DNA of 15,468 nt from an uncultured Chlorobiaceae bacterium (GTDB lineage: Bacteria; Bacteroidota; Chlorobiia; Chlorobiales; Chlorobiaceae): assembly GCA_903904495.1 (NCBI GenBank), contig CAIVCU010000131.1, positions 1-15,468 on the forward strand, written 5' to 3'. Below are positions 1 through 7,063 of the stretch, one piece after another. The translations under genes were made by a program, and so were the position numbers. Within the stretch, counting starts at the first letter, position 1, and each line of letters starts with the position of its first letter. Under the pieces are notes generated by a model, which did not search any database, had not been told where the DNA came from, and was given only the letters and a program-made list of their open reading frames with translations.

Positions 1-89
1 AATCGATTTATAAGGTTGTCTTAGGGTCGCTATAGTTAGCGTCAGTTATCTTATACCCGATTGCTATGACTGCTTAATGAAACTGAACT

Positions 90-494
90 ATGTGGAAATC
101 TGTTCTTATACAACGTGCCGTACCGCTCACGGTATTCTATTTACTGCTTATTGTTGCAGCTATATCGCTTGACTACCTTTTGCACGTTGCACATCTTGCA
201 TGTGTTGGTCGGTATATGGGATTTTCTGGCACTGCTTTTCTTGTTTTTTCCTTTGCCTATTCTGCCCGTAAAAGTAAAGTTATAAGCAATGGAACGCTGA
301 AGTTTTTTCTCTGGCTTCATTGCAAGGCATGATGGATCGGAACCCTGATGATTCTCATCCATTCAGGAATCCATTTCAATACCGTTCTTCCCTGGATCGC
401 TACAACCTTCATAATGATTGTCACAGGCAGTGGACATGTAGGACAATATCTGCTAAAAAAAGTTTCTGGCGCAACAGATCGTAAAAGAAGCTGA
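90..494 (+). pseudogene. Small haem-type membrane protein, broken by in-frame TGA
   Basis: Translation from ATG 90 gives 80 residues and stops at TGA 330-332, but the same frame continues without interruption to TGA 492-494. The downstream half (WIGTLMILIHSGIHF, then TGSGHVGQYLLKK) is clearly membrane-protein-like. Together they make about 134 residues with roughly four transmembrane segments (residues about 13-32, 40-58, 81-95 and 98-118) and histidines near membrane faces. This resembles small b-type cytochrome or ferric-reductase-like membrane proteins. The family is recognised only by general resemblance and no partner is known. An in-frame TAA at 75-77 fixes ATG 90 as the first start. 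The residue replaced by TGA was probably a one-base change from a sense codon such as GGA. The last residues (SGATDRKRS) read into transposase sequence, so the native C-terminus also appears lost. Readthrough or a sequencing error are the alternatives. Confidence 0.6.
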
Positions 495-1485
495 TACCGC
501 TCGGGAGCTTCGAGAAGGCCTGAGTGTTCTTATTCCAAAAACCTGCGATATCACCTATTACGAGACCGCGAAAGTGCTTGGTGTCGGTGTGGCGACAGTT
601 GTGCGCATGCAAAGGAAAATTCGCAATCAAGTTGCAGGAAAGCCGATCACCAAAGGCACTTGGGGAGGAAGAAGGAGACAAAACCTTACTCCGCAAGAGG
701 AAGTTGAGTTTCTTCAGACTTGGATAGAAAAAGCAGAAAAAGGAGGAATTCTTGTGGTTCCGCCAATTCATGCGGCCTTAGAAGAACGTCTTGGAAGGTC
801 AATAGCGGCCTCTACAGTTTATCGAATGCTGGCTCGTCATGGGTGGCGTAAAGTTGAACCAGACACCTGTCATCCGAAATGTGATATTGTGGCTCAGGAG
901 GAGTTTAAAAAAAACTCCCAGAGGTACTGGCAGAAGCTTCCAAGCAAAATATCCTGAACCTGCCATTACGCTTATAATTTTTCAGGATGAAGCGCGATTC
1001 GGACGAATAAGTGATCCGAGAAAATGCTGGGCTCCAGCGCCTCTTCGCCCGGTAGTGAAATTGGCCCTTGTTCGGCAGTACGTTTATGCCTATGCCGCAG
1101 CTTCACCAAGAGAAGGTCTTATTGACTGGATGTTGGGCCGGCAAGATGGATACACCAAGTATGGGAGCTTTTCTCAGGCTAGTTTCTGAAAGACATCCCG
1201 AAGAGTTTATTGTGATGGTTATCGATGGTGCTCCTTCGCATCGCGCAGAACATTTACAGGTTCCAAAAAATATGGCATTGGTAAGGTTGCCCGCCATATT
1301 CACCAGAATTAAATCCGGTGAAACATCTTTGTGATGAACTGCGAGAGAAAGAGTTTGCTAATCGGGTATTTGATACGCTTGGCGCTGCCATCCTTCAGGC
1401 TGCGCGAGTATTGAAGGAAATGGAGGATAATCCTGATTCTGTTCAATCTATAATCGGTTGGGACTGGATATTAAAATCAATATGA
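466..1485 (+). pseudogene. IS630-family transposase remnant (frameshifted, no start codon)
   Basis: This is a full-length IS630-type DDE transposase spread over three frames. Bases 466 to about 940 encode the N-terminal helix-turn-helix part (QQIVKEADTARELREG, then TWGGRRRQ and the SASTVYRMLARHGWRKVEPD-like linker). About 941-1131 carries FQDEARFG with the first catalytic Asp. About 1131-1290 carries VIDGAPSH with the second Asp. Bases 1291-1485 carry PPYSPELNPVKHL with the catalytic Glu and end in TGA. All three catalytic residues survive, but shifts near 940, 1131-1142 and 1290 prevent one product. The frame opens after TAA 454-456 with no ATG; CTG 466 sits where the initiator would be expected. 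No terminal inverted repeats could be recognised on either side. The element therefore looks dead and its left end appears to be missing, because the interrupted membrane gene reads directly into it. Confidence 0.85.
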
Positions 1486-1551
1486 TTGCAAAATAGAATT
1501 AGTATCCGCTAATGAGGATTAGCATGTCAACAGCCCTTTTACTAGCTAAAA

Positions 1552-1569
1552 ACTCCCAATAAAGGGAGT
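1552..1569. repeat. Perfect 6-bp hairpin ACTCCC-AATAAA-GGGAGT
   Basis: This is an inverted repeat with a six-base loop in the gap between the transposase remnant and the toxin-antitoxin pair. A T-run follows only on the minus strand, so it could be a weak minus-strand terminator. No minus-strand gene is visible for it to serve. Confidence 0.3.
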
Positions 1570-1622
1570 AACGTGATAATGTTATTTTTCCCGTGACAAA
1601 GAAAAAACTATATTTCCGGTAA

Positions 1623-1652
1623 ATTGCCGTACAAAACAAATACGCGTATACA
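1623..1652 (+). promoter_or_regulatory. Putative sigma70-like promoter for the toxin-antitoxin pair
   Basis: The -35-like TTGCCG (1623-1628) and -10-like TATACA (1646-1651) are separated by 17 bases. The expected transcription start would fall at or just after the GTG at 1655. That would imply either a leaderless mRNA or translation starting further downstream. The call rests on consensus match only. Confidence 0.35.
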
Positions 1653-1654
1653 TT

Positions 1655-2077
1655 GTGAATACGATTAAAGACCGGAGCGGGAAAACCGAAACCACAGAGG
1701 GGAAGTGGAGCGCTGGTATAGCCAAAAAAACAGGGAAGATCAGTCCTTCGTCCAAACAAAATAAGGGAAAAACAGTATCAAAAGGTACGGTTGATTCTTT
1801 ACCTGTAAAAGGTAAGGCTGTTGCCAGGGTGGAGATAAGGACTACTCCAGCAGTGCAAGATAAAATCAAGCGGGCAGCTGACATTCAGGGACGAACTATT
1901 ACGGATTTTGTTATCAGCGCTGCGGAAAGTGCAGCCCAAAAAGCTATTGAAGAAGCATACGTTATCCGCCTATCCATCGAGGACCAGAATGCTTTTACTG
2001 ATGCATTGCTGTCCCCTCCGAAACCTTCTGAGGCATTATCTCGAGCCGTTGCAAGGCACAGTGAGTTAAAACGTTGA
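1655..2077 (+). CDS. DUF1778 (TacA-like) antitoxin
   Basis: This is the antitoxin of a type II toxin-antitoxin pair. In this family a ribbon-helix-helix N-terminal fold binds the operon promoter, and the C-terminal tail wraps and neutralises a GNAT toxin. The family part begins at about residue 59 (VEIRTTPAVQDKIKRAADIQ) and continues through GRTITDFVISAA and IRLSIEDQNAF to a toxin-binding tail with PPKPSEAL. The preceding 58 residues are rich in Lys, Ser and Thr and look disordered. They are unusual for a family that is normally about 90-100 residues long. The start chosen here is GTG 1655, but GTG 1829 would give a compact 82-residue protein beginning at the RHH strand, and the -10-like element just before 1655 makes the upstream start doubtful. 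The stop overlaps the toxin start (TTGA), indicating translational coupling. Confidence 0.85.
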   Translation: MNTIKDRSGKTETTEGKWSAGIAKKTGKISPSSKQNKGKTVSKGTVDSLPVKGKAVARVEIRTTPAVQDKIKRAADIQGRTITDFVISAAESAAQKAIEEAYVIRLSIEDQNAFTDALLSPPKPSEALSRAVARHSELKR

Positions 2078-2601
2078 CAGCGACGGGTATACACGACCGC
2101 GATATCAAGATTGTTCCTCTTGACAAGAATACGCATGACGGAACATCTTTTTGCAGTGGTTCAGATCCTTTAGATCGCTATTTCAAAAACCAGGCATCTC
2201 AAGATGTCAAACGCAGGTTAAATAACTGCTTTGTCGCTGTAGACATCGCGGAGGAAAACGTTTTTGGTTATTACACCATCTCCTCAGCCCAAATTCTCTT
2301 CGATGATTTACCCGAAAATATCTCGAAAAAGTTACCGAAGTATCCACTCCCTGCTGCACGAATAGGGCGCCTTGCTGTAGACAACAGGCACCAAGGGAAA
2401 CAAATTGGCAGCATATTGCTAGCCGACGCTCTAAAGCGAGCTGCGGACTCTGATGTTGCTTCTTACGCAGTTATCGTTGATGCAAAAGACAACACTGCTG
2501 CAAATTTTTATATCAATTATGGATTTATCCCATTCCCAAGTAACCCTTTACTTCTTTTTTTGCCGATAGCAACTATTACAATGTTGTCGCCGAAAAATTA
2601 G
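2074..2601 (+). CDS. GNAT-family toxin (TacT-like)
   Basis: This is a 175-residue GNAT acetyltransferase of the toxin class that pairs with DUF1778 antitoxins. Characterised members (TacT, AtaT) acetylate the amino group of aminoacyl-tRNA and block translation. Visible family features are the N-terminal segment with LDRYFKNQASQDVKRR, the acetyl-CoA loop RHQGKQIG at residues 105-112 after RIGRLAVD, and FYINYGF at 145-151, which supplies the tyrosine expected at the active site. The C-terminal PFPSNPLLLFLPIATI block is typical. The length is normal and nothing is broken. The start is TTG 2074, overlapping the antitoxin stop by three bases, which is the usual arrangement. Which tRNA it would modify cannot be read from the sequence. 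Confidence 0.88.
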   Translation: MTATGIHDRDIKIVPLDKNTHDGTSFCSGSDPLDRYFKNQASQDVKRRLNNCFVAVDIAEENVFGYYTISSAQILFDDLPENISKKLPKYPLPAARIGRLAVDNRHQGKQIGSILLADALKRAADSDVASYAVIVDAKDNTAANFYINYGFIPFPSNPLLLFLPIATITMLSPKN

Positions 2602-2610
2602 CTTCTTTGG

Positions 2611-2637
2611 GTGTGGCAAGTCCACACAGGAACTTGC
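2611..2637. repeat. Overlapping alternative hairpins after the GNAT toxin gene
   Basis: GTGTGG (2611-2616) pairs perfectly with CCACAC (2622-2627). Alternatively GCAAGT (2616-2621) pairs with ACTTGC (2632-2637). The two stems share bases and cannot form together. No T-run follows, so this is not a standard intrinsic terminator. Confidence 0.3.
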
Positions 2638-2696
2638 TATACCAGCCTGTTGAGTGATATTATTGAGATTAAGATGTAAAAAAATACAAAAGGTGA

Positions 2697-2746
2697 TGGA
2701 TCCTTCGTTTGCAACTCAGGATGACAGAGGCGCTCCGTCGTGTCAT
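2697..2746. repeat. Candidate dispersed intergenic repeat
   Basis: The segment begins with GGATCCTTCG, passes CTCAGGATGACAG and ends with TGTCATA. It contains the ATGACA/TGTCAT inverted pair at 2720-2725 and 2740-2745. The ATCCTTCG...CTCAGGATGACA pattern resembles a short repeat found between genes in many bacterial genomes. There is only one copy in this window, so repeat status is not shown here. Confidence 0.3.
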
Positions 2747-2876
2747 ATCAGACAAGGTCGGATATTGCATTTTATGTCCGTAAGAACGGCGAGATGAAAA
2801 GCTTTTTTCTGAATTTTTACTATACTCAGTCTATAACGGCCATAATATAAAAGAGCATCATACGGGAGAGTGGAAA

Positions 2877-3137
2877 ATGAGAACATGGCAACTTCAAGAA
2901 GCAAAAAATCATTTGATCGAAGTCGTCAGGAACGCTATCAGTGATGGCCCGCAAAACATTACCCTGCACGGTAAGCCTGCTGCGGTGGTAGTTTCCTATG
3001 CTGCTTTTTTAAAGGGAACGGCTAAAAAAAGTCCAAAGGAATCACTTTCAAAATTTTTTGAAAATTCGCCTCTGAGGGATATTGAAATTGACCTTGTGCG
3101 AGTGAAAGAAGAGGGAAGAGAAGAGATGCAACTGTGA
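2877..3137 (+). CDS. Phd/YefM-family antitoxin
   Basis: This is an 86-residue antitoxin of the Phd/YefM type. In this family an N-terminal alpha/beta domain binds DNA and autorepresses, and a C-terminal tail inhibits the cognate toxin. The N-terminus MRTWQLQEAKNHLIEVVRNA with GPQNITLHGKPAAVVVSYAAF matches the family pattern (WxLQxAKxxLxxVV, then IxxHGxxxAVVV). The tail, with SLSKFFENSPLRDIEIDL, is the usual toxin-contacting region. A good ribosome binding site (GGGAGAG) ends seven bases before ATG 2877. The stop overlaps the next ATG (TGATG), the normal coupling to a PIN-type toxin gene. Here the toxin is truncated, so the antitoxin is probably an orphan. Confidence 0.88.
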   Translation: MRTWQLQEAKNHLIEVVRNAISDGPQNITLHGKPAAVVVSYAAFLKGTAKKSPKESLSKFFENSPLRDIEIDLVRVKEEGREEMQL

Positions 3138-3247
3138 TGCTTAAGCTTGGGTTTCTTCTGGATACCTGTGTTATTTCAGAGCTGATCAGGCCTTCACTCT
3201 CATCGGAGGTAGTGTGTTGGGGCAACTATCAACTGATCCTATCATGA
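3137..3247 (+). pseudogene. PIN-domain (VapC-like) toxin, N-terminal stub only
   Basis: ATG 3137 overlaps the antitoxin stop and opens a 36-codon frame, MLKLGFLLDTCVISELIRPS..., ending at TGA 3245-3247. FLLDTCVISEL is the first strand and metal-binding Asp motif of PIN ribonucleases of the VapC/FitB type. Homology seems to end around VVCW (about 3220). The other acidic residues and about 100 residues of the normal fold are absent, so this cannot be an active nuclease. The loss probably came from a deletion that joined the toxin 5' end to the sequence upstream of the SDR gene, which begins only nine bases after the stub's stop. Confidence 0.75.
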
Positions 3248-3256
3248 CAGGCGCCA

Positions 3257-3963
3257 ATGAAAAAAGCTATAATAATCGGTGCGACCTCGGGAATTGGAAA
3301 GGGACTTGCAACATTGCTTGTAGAGAATGGTTACAACGTTGGCATTACCGGGAGACGGTCGGAACTGCTCGACGAATTCATCCCGATTCGTTTGTAGCCA
3401 AGTCTTTTGATATAACAGAGACCACATCGATTGTTCAGGAGTTAGATGAATTGACAGCAGAACTCGGCGGGCTTGACCTGCTTGTTATCAGTTCAGGTAC
3501 CGGCGACCTGAATGAGAATTTGGACTTTGCCATTGATAAGCGAACAATCGACACCAATGTTCTTGGTTTTACCTGTGTTGCAGACTGGGCGTTTACTTAT
3601 TTCGAACAACAAAAAGCCGGTCATTTAGTGGCGATCAGTTCTGTCGGCGGCCTTCGCGGCAGCAGGCAGGCGCCATCATACAATGCATCAAAGGCGTTTC
3701 AGATTAATTACCTTGAAGCTTTGAGACAGAAAGCAACATTCCTCAACATACCTATAGCTGTCACAGACATTCGACCGGGTTTTGTGGAGACCGACATGGC
3801 AAAAGGTGAGGGACAATTCTGGGTTGCATCTGTTGAGAAAGCAGCCCGGCAGATCTATGATGCCATCATAAACAAAAGGCAAATCGTTTATGTAACAAGG
3901 CGCTGGCAATTTGTTGCAGCAATCTTACAACGAATTCCAGGAATACTTTACTGCAGAATGTAA
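3257..3963 (+). pseudogene. Short-chain dehydrogenase/reductase, frameshifted
   Basis: This is an SDR-family NAD(P)-dependent oxidoreductase split over two frames. ATG 3257 opens MKKAIIIGATSGIGKGLA with the dinucleotide-binding TGxxxGxG-type loop and NVGITGRRSELL. That frame stops at TAG 3395-3397. The rest (SFVAKSFDITETTS onward) is in another frame to TAA 3961-3963. It carries the SSGTG structural motif, the catalytic Ser in AISSVGG and the catalytic Tyr-Lys pair in SYNASKA, followed by DIRPGFVETDM. A single-base shift at about 3380-3391 would explain the break and restore about 235 residues. A GTG at 3214 is in frame with the C-terminal part and gives an open frame of 249 codons, but its first 55 or so codons are not SDR sequence. 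Substrate unknown. A sequencing error is possible, although the neighbourhood is full of broken genes. Confidence 0.75.
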
Positions 3964-4005
3964 AGGTTTGATAACTGAACAATAGCAGGACATCGTCATT
4001 TCTCA

Positions 4006-5889
4006 TCAAGCTTTTTGACTCTCATATTGATCCGAACCATAAAGATTGAGCTGCTTGCGATAGTAGGCAAATGCCTCCTCCTGGCGGACAATTCCAAGCA
4101 ACATGTTACTTTCGTCATCAAGAACCGGCAACATGTTGAAATCGGTAATTTCAAAAAGCTTAAGTGCTTCGTCAAGTTTGGTTGTGTCAAACAGTACGGG
4201 TACATCTTTTTTTACAATATCCTCAGCAATCAATCCAACCAAAGAATCCGATTTAAGAAGCATTCTCATCTCATCAAGACCTATGATTCCTGAAAACTGT
4301 CCATCATTATAGGTAACCAGAAAACTCGATTCGGGGGTATTGAAAAAAGTGTCGATCATGCTTGCTGCACTTTCCGAAACATTGAATGTCACATAATCTG
4401 TTTTCATGACATCGGCAATGCTGATATGCTCTGCAACGGTAAGGGCAATACCAAAGCCAACTTTGACTCCTTCTTTTTCGAGGACATAGGTTTCCATTGA
4501 GTGGCGATAGGTAAGGCGTGCAATAAGGGAAGAGGTTACAGCCGCAAACATGATTGGCAACACAATCTCATAGTTGCCGGTGACTTCGAAAAGAATGAGA
4601 ATAACTGTCAGGGGGGCTCTCATGATACCTGCCGTCAAAGCACCCATCCCGACAAGGGCGTATGCGCCTGAGGTAGCCGTGATTTTGGGGAAAAGCATGT
4701 GAACAACATTACCAAACATCCCGCCAAGCATAGCCCCCATTTTCATCGCAGGAGCGAACATGCCACCCGATCCTCCTGAACCAACAGTCAGAGCCGCTAC
4801 AATCGGTTTGAACAAATAGATACCAACCATATTGTGCCAATCTTCATTGCCACGTACAGCATTATTGATGGCTTCGTATGAAAATCCATAGAGTTCAGGC
4901 AGCCACATGCAGATCAATCCGCTCATTAAACCACCGATAGCCGGCATGGCCCATACGGGGATTTTCCATCGTTTTTCCATTCTCTGGAACCATTCTTCTA
5001 TGGCATAGTAAATCTTGATAAACATGACGGCTGAAAGACCTGCAAGAATGCCAAGCATACAATAGAAAAGCAGCTCTGTATTCGACACAAGAGAGTATTC
5101 AGGAACATTAAAGGTAGGTGAACTACCGAGATAACTTCTGGACAGTACCGTTCCAATAACAGCTGCTACCACAATGGGACTGAATGTTTTAACACTGAAA
5201 TCCCCAAGAAGAACCTCAATGGCAAACATTACTCCGCCGATTGGTGCATTGAACACAGCGGCAAGCCCCGCTGCAGCTCCGCATCCGAGCAACGTTCTTG
5301 TTCGAGTAGCTGAAAATCGCAACAGCTGGGCAACTGCAGACCCGATTGCCGCACCAACCTGGACAATCGGAGCTTCACGTCCTCCACCGCCTCCAGTACC
5401 GATACTCAACACCGAGGTTAAACTTTTATGGAACCATAATTTCTTCTCAATAACCCCTTCATTCTGAGCAACAGCCTTGATCACGGATGCAAGGCCATGT
5501 CCAGGCCGGACTTTAACGACAAAAGCATTGTAGAGCCCGACAAGCAGGCCGCCCACAGCGGGAATCAACGGGAGAATAAACGACCAGTATTTGTCTATAA
5601 TCCTGGCTTTTCCAAATGAGTGCAGGCCAGTAAAACAGAAGGAGCTGAGTATCATGATGGCATCATGAAACACAACCGCCACATAGCCAGTCATAAGACC
5701 GACAATGACTGCAACAAAAAGGAAAGGAATATCCTGATTGAGATTGAGCTGAACCAGCAGATAATCGAGAGTCAGGCGATACATCTGTCTGGCATTCCCC
5801 TTGAAATACCTGGTACGCTTTAAAATAGTGTAGAAGTATGCCTGAATCTTTCGGCTGAGACTTCCTTTTTTACGCGACAATAGAGTCAT
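4006..5889 (-). CDS. CLC-family chloride channel/transporter with CBS domains
   Basis: This is a 627-residue inner-membrane CLC protein with a transmembrane domain (about 50-460) followed by two CBS domains (about 488-610) that commonly bind nucleotides. Signature segments are GTGGGGGREAPIVQVG (165-179) with the gating Glu at 172, AVFNAPIGGVMFAIEVLLGDF (211-231), GSGGSGGMFAPAMKMG (370-385) and GIMRAPLTVILILFEVTGNY (421-440), whose Tyr440 matches the central Cl-coordinating Tyr. The residue aligned with the internal proton glutamate of E. coli ClC (Glu203) appears to be Val226, as in CLC channels, so H+-coupled exchange is doubtful. The first selectivity loop reads GHGLA rather than GSGIP. ATG 5889 is chosen because a basic N-terminus precedes helix A. 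The gene is transcribed alone and is convergent with the SDR pseudogene. Confidence 0.93.
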   Translation of the reverse strand: MTLLSRKKGSLSRKIQAYFYTILKRTRYFKGNARQMYRLTLDYLLVQLNLNQDIPFLFVAVIVGLMTGYVAVVFHDAIMILSSFCFTGLHSFGKARIIDKYWSFILPLIPAVGGLLVGLYNAFVVKVRPGHGLASVIKAVAQNEGVIEKKLWFHKSLTSVLSIGTGGGGGREAPIVQVGAAIGSAVAQLLRFSATRTRTLLGCGAAAGLAAVFNAPIGGVMFAIEVLLGDFSVKTFSPIVVAAVIGTVLSRSYLGSSPTFNVPEYSLVSNTELLFYCMLGILAGLSAVMFIKIYYAIEEWFQRMEKRWKIPVWAMPAIGGLMSGLICMWLPELYGFSYEAINNAVRGNEDWHNMVGIYLFKPIVAALTVGSGGSGGMFAPAMKMGAMLGGMFGNVVHMLFPKITATSGAYALVGMGALTAGIMRAPLTVILILFEVTGNYEIVLPIMFAAVTSSLIARLTYRHSMETYVLEKEGVKVGFGIALTVAEHISIADVMKTDYVTFNVSESAASMIDTFFNTPESSFLVTYNDGQFSGIIGLDEMRMLLKSDSLVGLIAEDIVKKDVPVLFDTTKLDEALKLFEITDFNMLPVLDDESNMLLGIVRQEEAFAYYRKQLNLYGSDQYESQKA

Positions 5890-6200
5890 GGGGTAACCTT
5901 AGAAAATCAATCAAAACCCAATAGGGTTATGGGGCGATGATCTATCCTTGAAAGTGAAGATCCTGTTTATGTAAATACCCGGTGGTTTGTTGAGTTGAAG
6001 AACGAATGTCCTGATATTTTATTTACGGGATGGGCGCAATTTTACTCTACATCAAACAGGGTACTATACGTCACACATCAATAGCAATGTATATATTTTC
6101 AGTATGTTTAACGCTGAATAAATACTTTCAGATACTTTATTTTCTTTTATGACGTTATACTTAAGGAACAACGCTCAGCATCCCTTGAATCAGAACTTAC
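5890..6200. other. Intergenic region between divergent CLC and GNAT genes
   Basis: These 311 bases contain no coding frame I can support on either strand. The segment must hold the start signals for both flanking genes. TATACT at 6157-6162 is a possible -10 box for the plus-strand gene, but no convincing -35 was found. No repeat or RNA structure was recognised. Confidence 0.4.
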
Positions 6201-6725
6201 ATGCTGTTACACACTAATCTCCCTAAATGCACTCTGCGCTCATGGAAGAAGGAAGACAAGGCGGACCTGGTTCACCATGCAAACAACCGGCATGTCTGGC
6301 GAAACCTCACTGATGTTTTCCCGCATCCCTACACTGAGGCCGACGCCGAGTTCTGGATAACTTTTGCCAACAAAGCAGCACCAAGTATTCATCTCGCAAT
6401 AGCTATTGACGGAAAAGCCATAGGTGGAATCGGGATTATTGCCGGTGAAGACATCGCCCGCCATACCGGCAAGTTCGGTTACTGGCTTGGTGAGGCACAC
6501 TGGGGCAAAGGCATCGCTACCGCAGCTGCCCGAGCAATGGCCGCTCACGCATTATCAGGTTCTTTGTTCGAAAGACTTGAAGCTCCAGTATTCGCCTGGA
6601 ATCCCTCATCAATGCGTGTCCTTGAGAAGGTTGGTTTCGTTCGGGAAGGAGTGATGAAACGGAGCGTATTCAAAGACGGCCAGTTCACCGACAGTGTCAT
6701 GTATGCACTCATTAAAAATGCCTGA
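6201..6725 (+). CDS. GNAT acetyltransferase, RimJ/RimL-like
   Basis: This is a 174-residue GNAT N-acetyltransferase of the RimJ/RimL (acetyltransf_3) type, which transfers acetyl from acetyl-CoA to an amino group. The N-terminus has the usual CTLRSWKKEDKADLVHHANN arrangement. GYWLGEAHWGKGIATAAARAM (93-113) supplies the beta-4 strand and the pyrophosphate-binding loop. NPSSMRVLEKVGFVREG (134-150) is the typical Asn-x-x-Ser-xx-x-LEKxGF motif. The length is normal. The substrate (ribosomal protein, other protein or small molecule) cannot be told. No strong ribosome binding site precedes ATG 6201. The gene is unrelated to the GNAT toxin at 2074 in motif layout and has no antitoxin partner. Confidence 0.88.
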   Translation: MLLHTNLPKCTLRSWKKEDKADLVHHANNRHVWRNLTDVFPHPYTEADAEFWITFANKAAPSIHLAIAIDGKAIGGIGIIAGEDIARHTGKFGYWLGEAHWGKGIATAAARAMAAHALSGSLFERLEAPVFAWNPSSMRVLEKVGFVREGVMKRSVFKDGQFTDSVMYALIKNA

Positions 6726-6811
6726 GCCATAATGCGCAGCTCTTCGGGCCGTGTCCGAAATATCGTAATGTTCAAGATAGTATTCATCCATACGTCAAAA
6801 CTGAAAGCAGC

Positions 6812-7063
6812 TTGAGCGACAATAGAAAATACTGGTTCAGAGCCAAGCGCTCTGGCTGGGGTTGGGGACTCCCCTCTTCGTGGCAAGGATGGATCGTGCT
6901 TGTTGGATACATGCTTCTCGTTTTCAGCGGCATAACAATTATCGACACCAAGGTCACCATGGCAGGAAACCTCGGCAACCTCGCAGGCTACCTGGTCTAT
7001 ACGGCTTTGCTGTCGGTCATTTTTATCTTTATTTGCTGGCGTACCGGAGAACCAATGCCATGA
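6812..7063 (+). CDS. Small two-helix membrane protein, function unknown
   Basis: This encodes 83 residues. An aromatic, basic N-terminus (KYWFRAKRSGWGWGLPSSWQGW) is followed by two hydrophobic segments at about 27-46 and 57-76. The combination of YWFxAKRxGWGWGLPxxWQGW and a short membrane region is a pattern I associate with a conserved family of hypothetical proteins; no function is known to me. The start is TTG 6812, which fits where the conserved part begins. No in-frame ATG precedes the conserved block. The stop overlaps the next ATG (ATGA), suggesting coupling to the truncated regulator that follows. Confidence 0.72.
   Translation: MSDNRKYWFRAKRSGWGWGLPSSWQGWIVLVGYMLLVFSGITIIDTKVTMAGNLGNLAGYLVYTALLSVIFIFICWRTGEPMP

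Noticed and set aside
330..332. Selenocysteine at the in-frame TGA of the first gene
   Set aside because: No credible SECIS-like hairpin was seen just after the TGA, and a simple nonsense change explains the break.
3214..3256. GTG 3214 as the start of the SDR gene
   Set aside because: The residues it adds are not SDR sequence. The real N-terminus with the cofactor loop is encoded from ATG 3257 in another frame.
5173..5980. CRISPR array or tandem repeats elsewhere in the window
   Set aside because: No repeated units with regular spacing were found here or anywhere else in the window.
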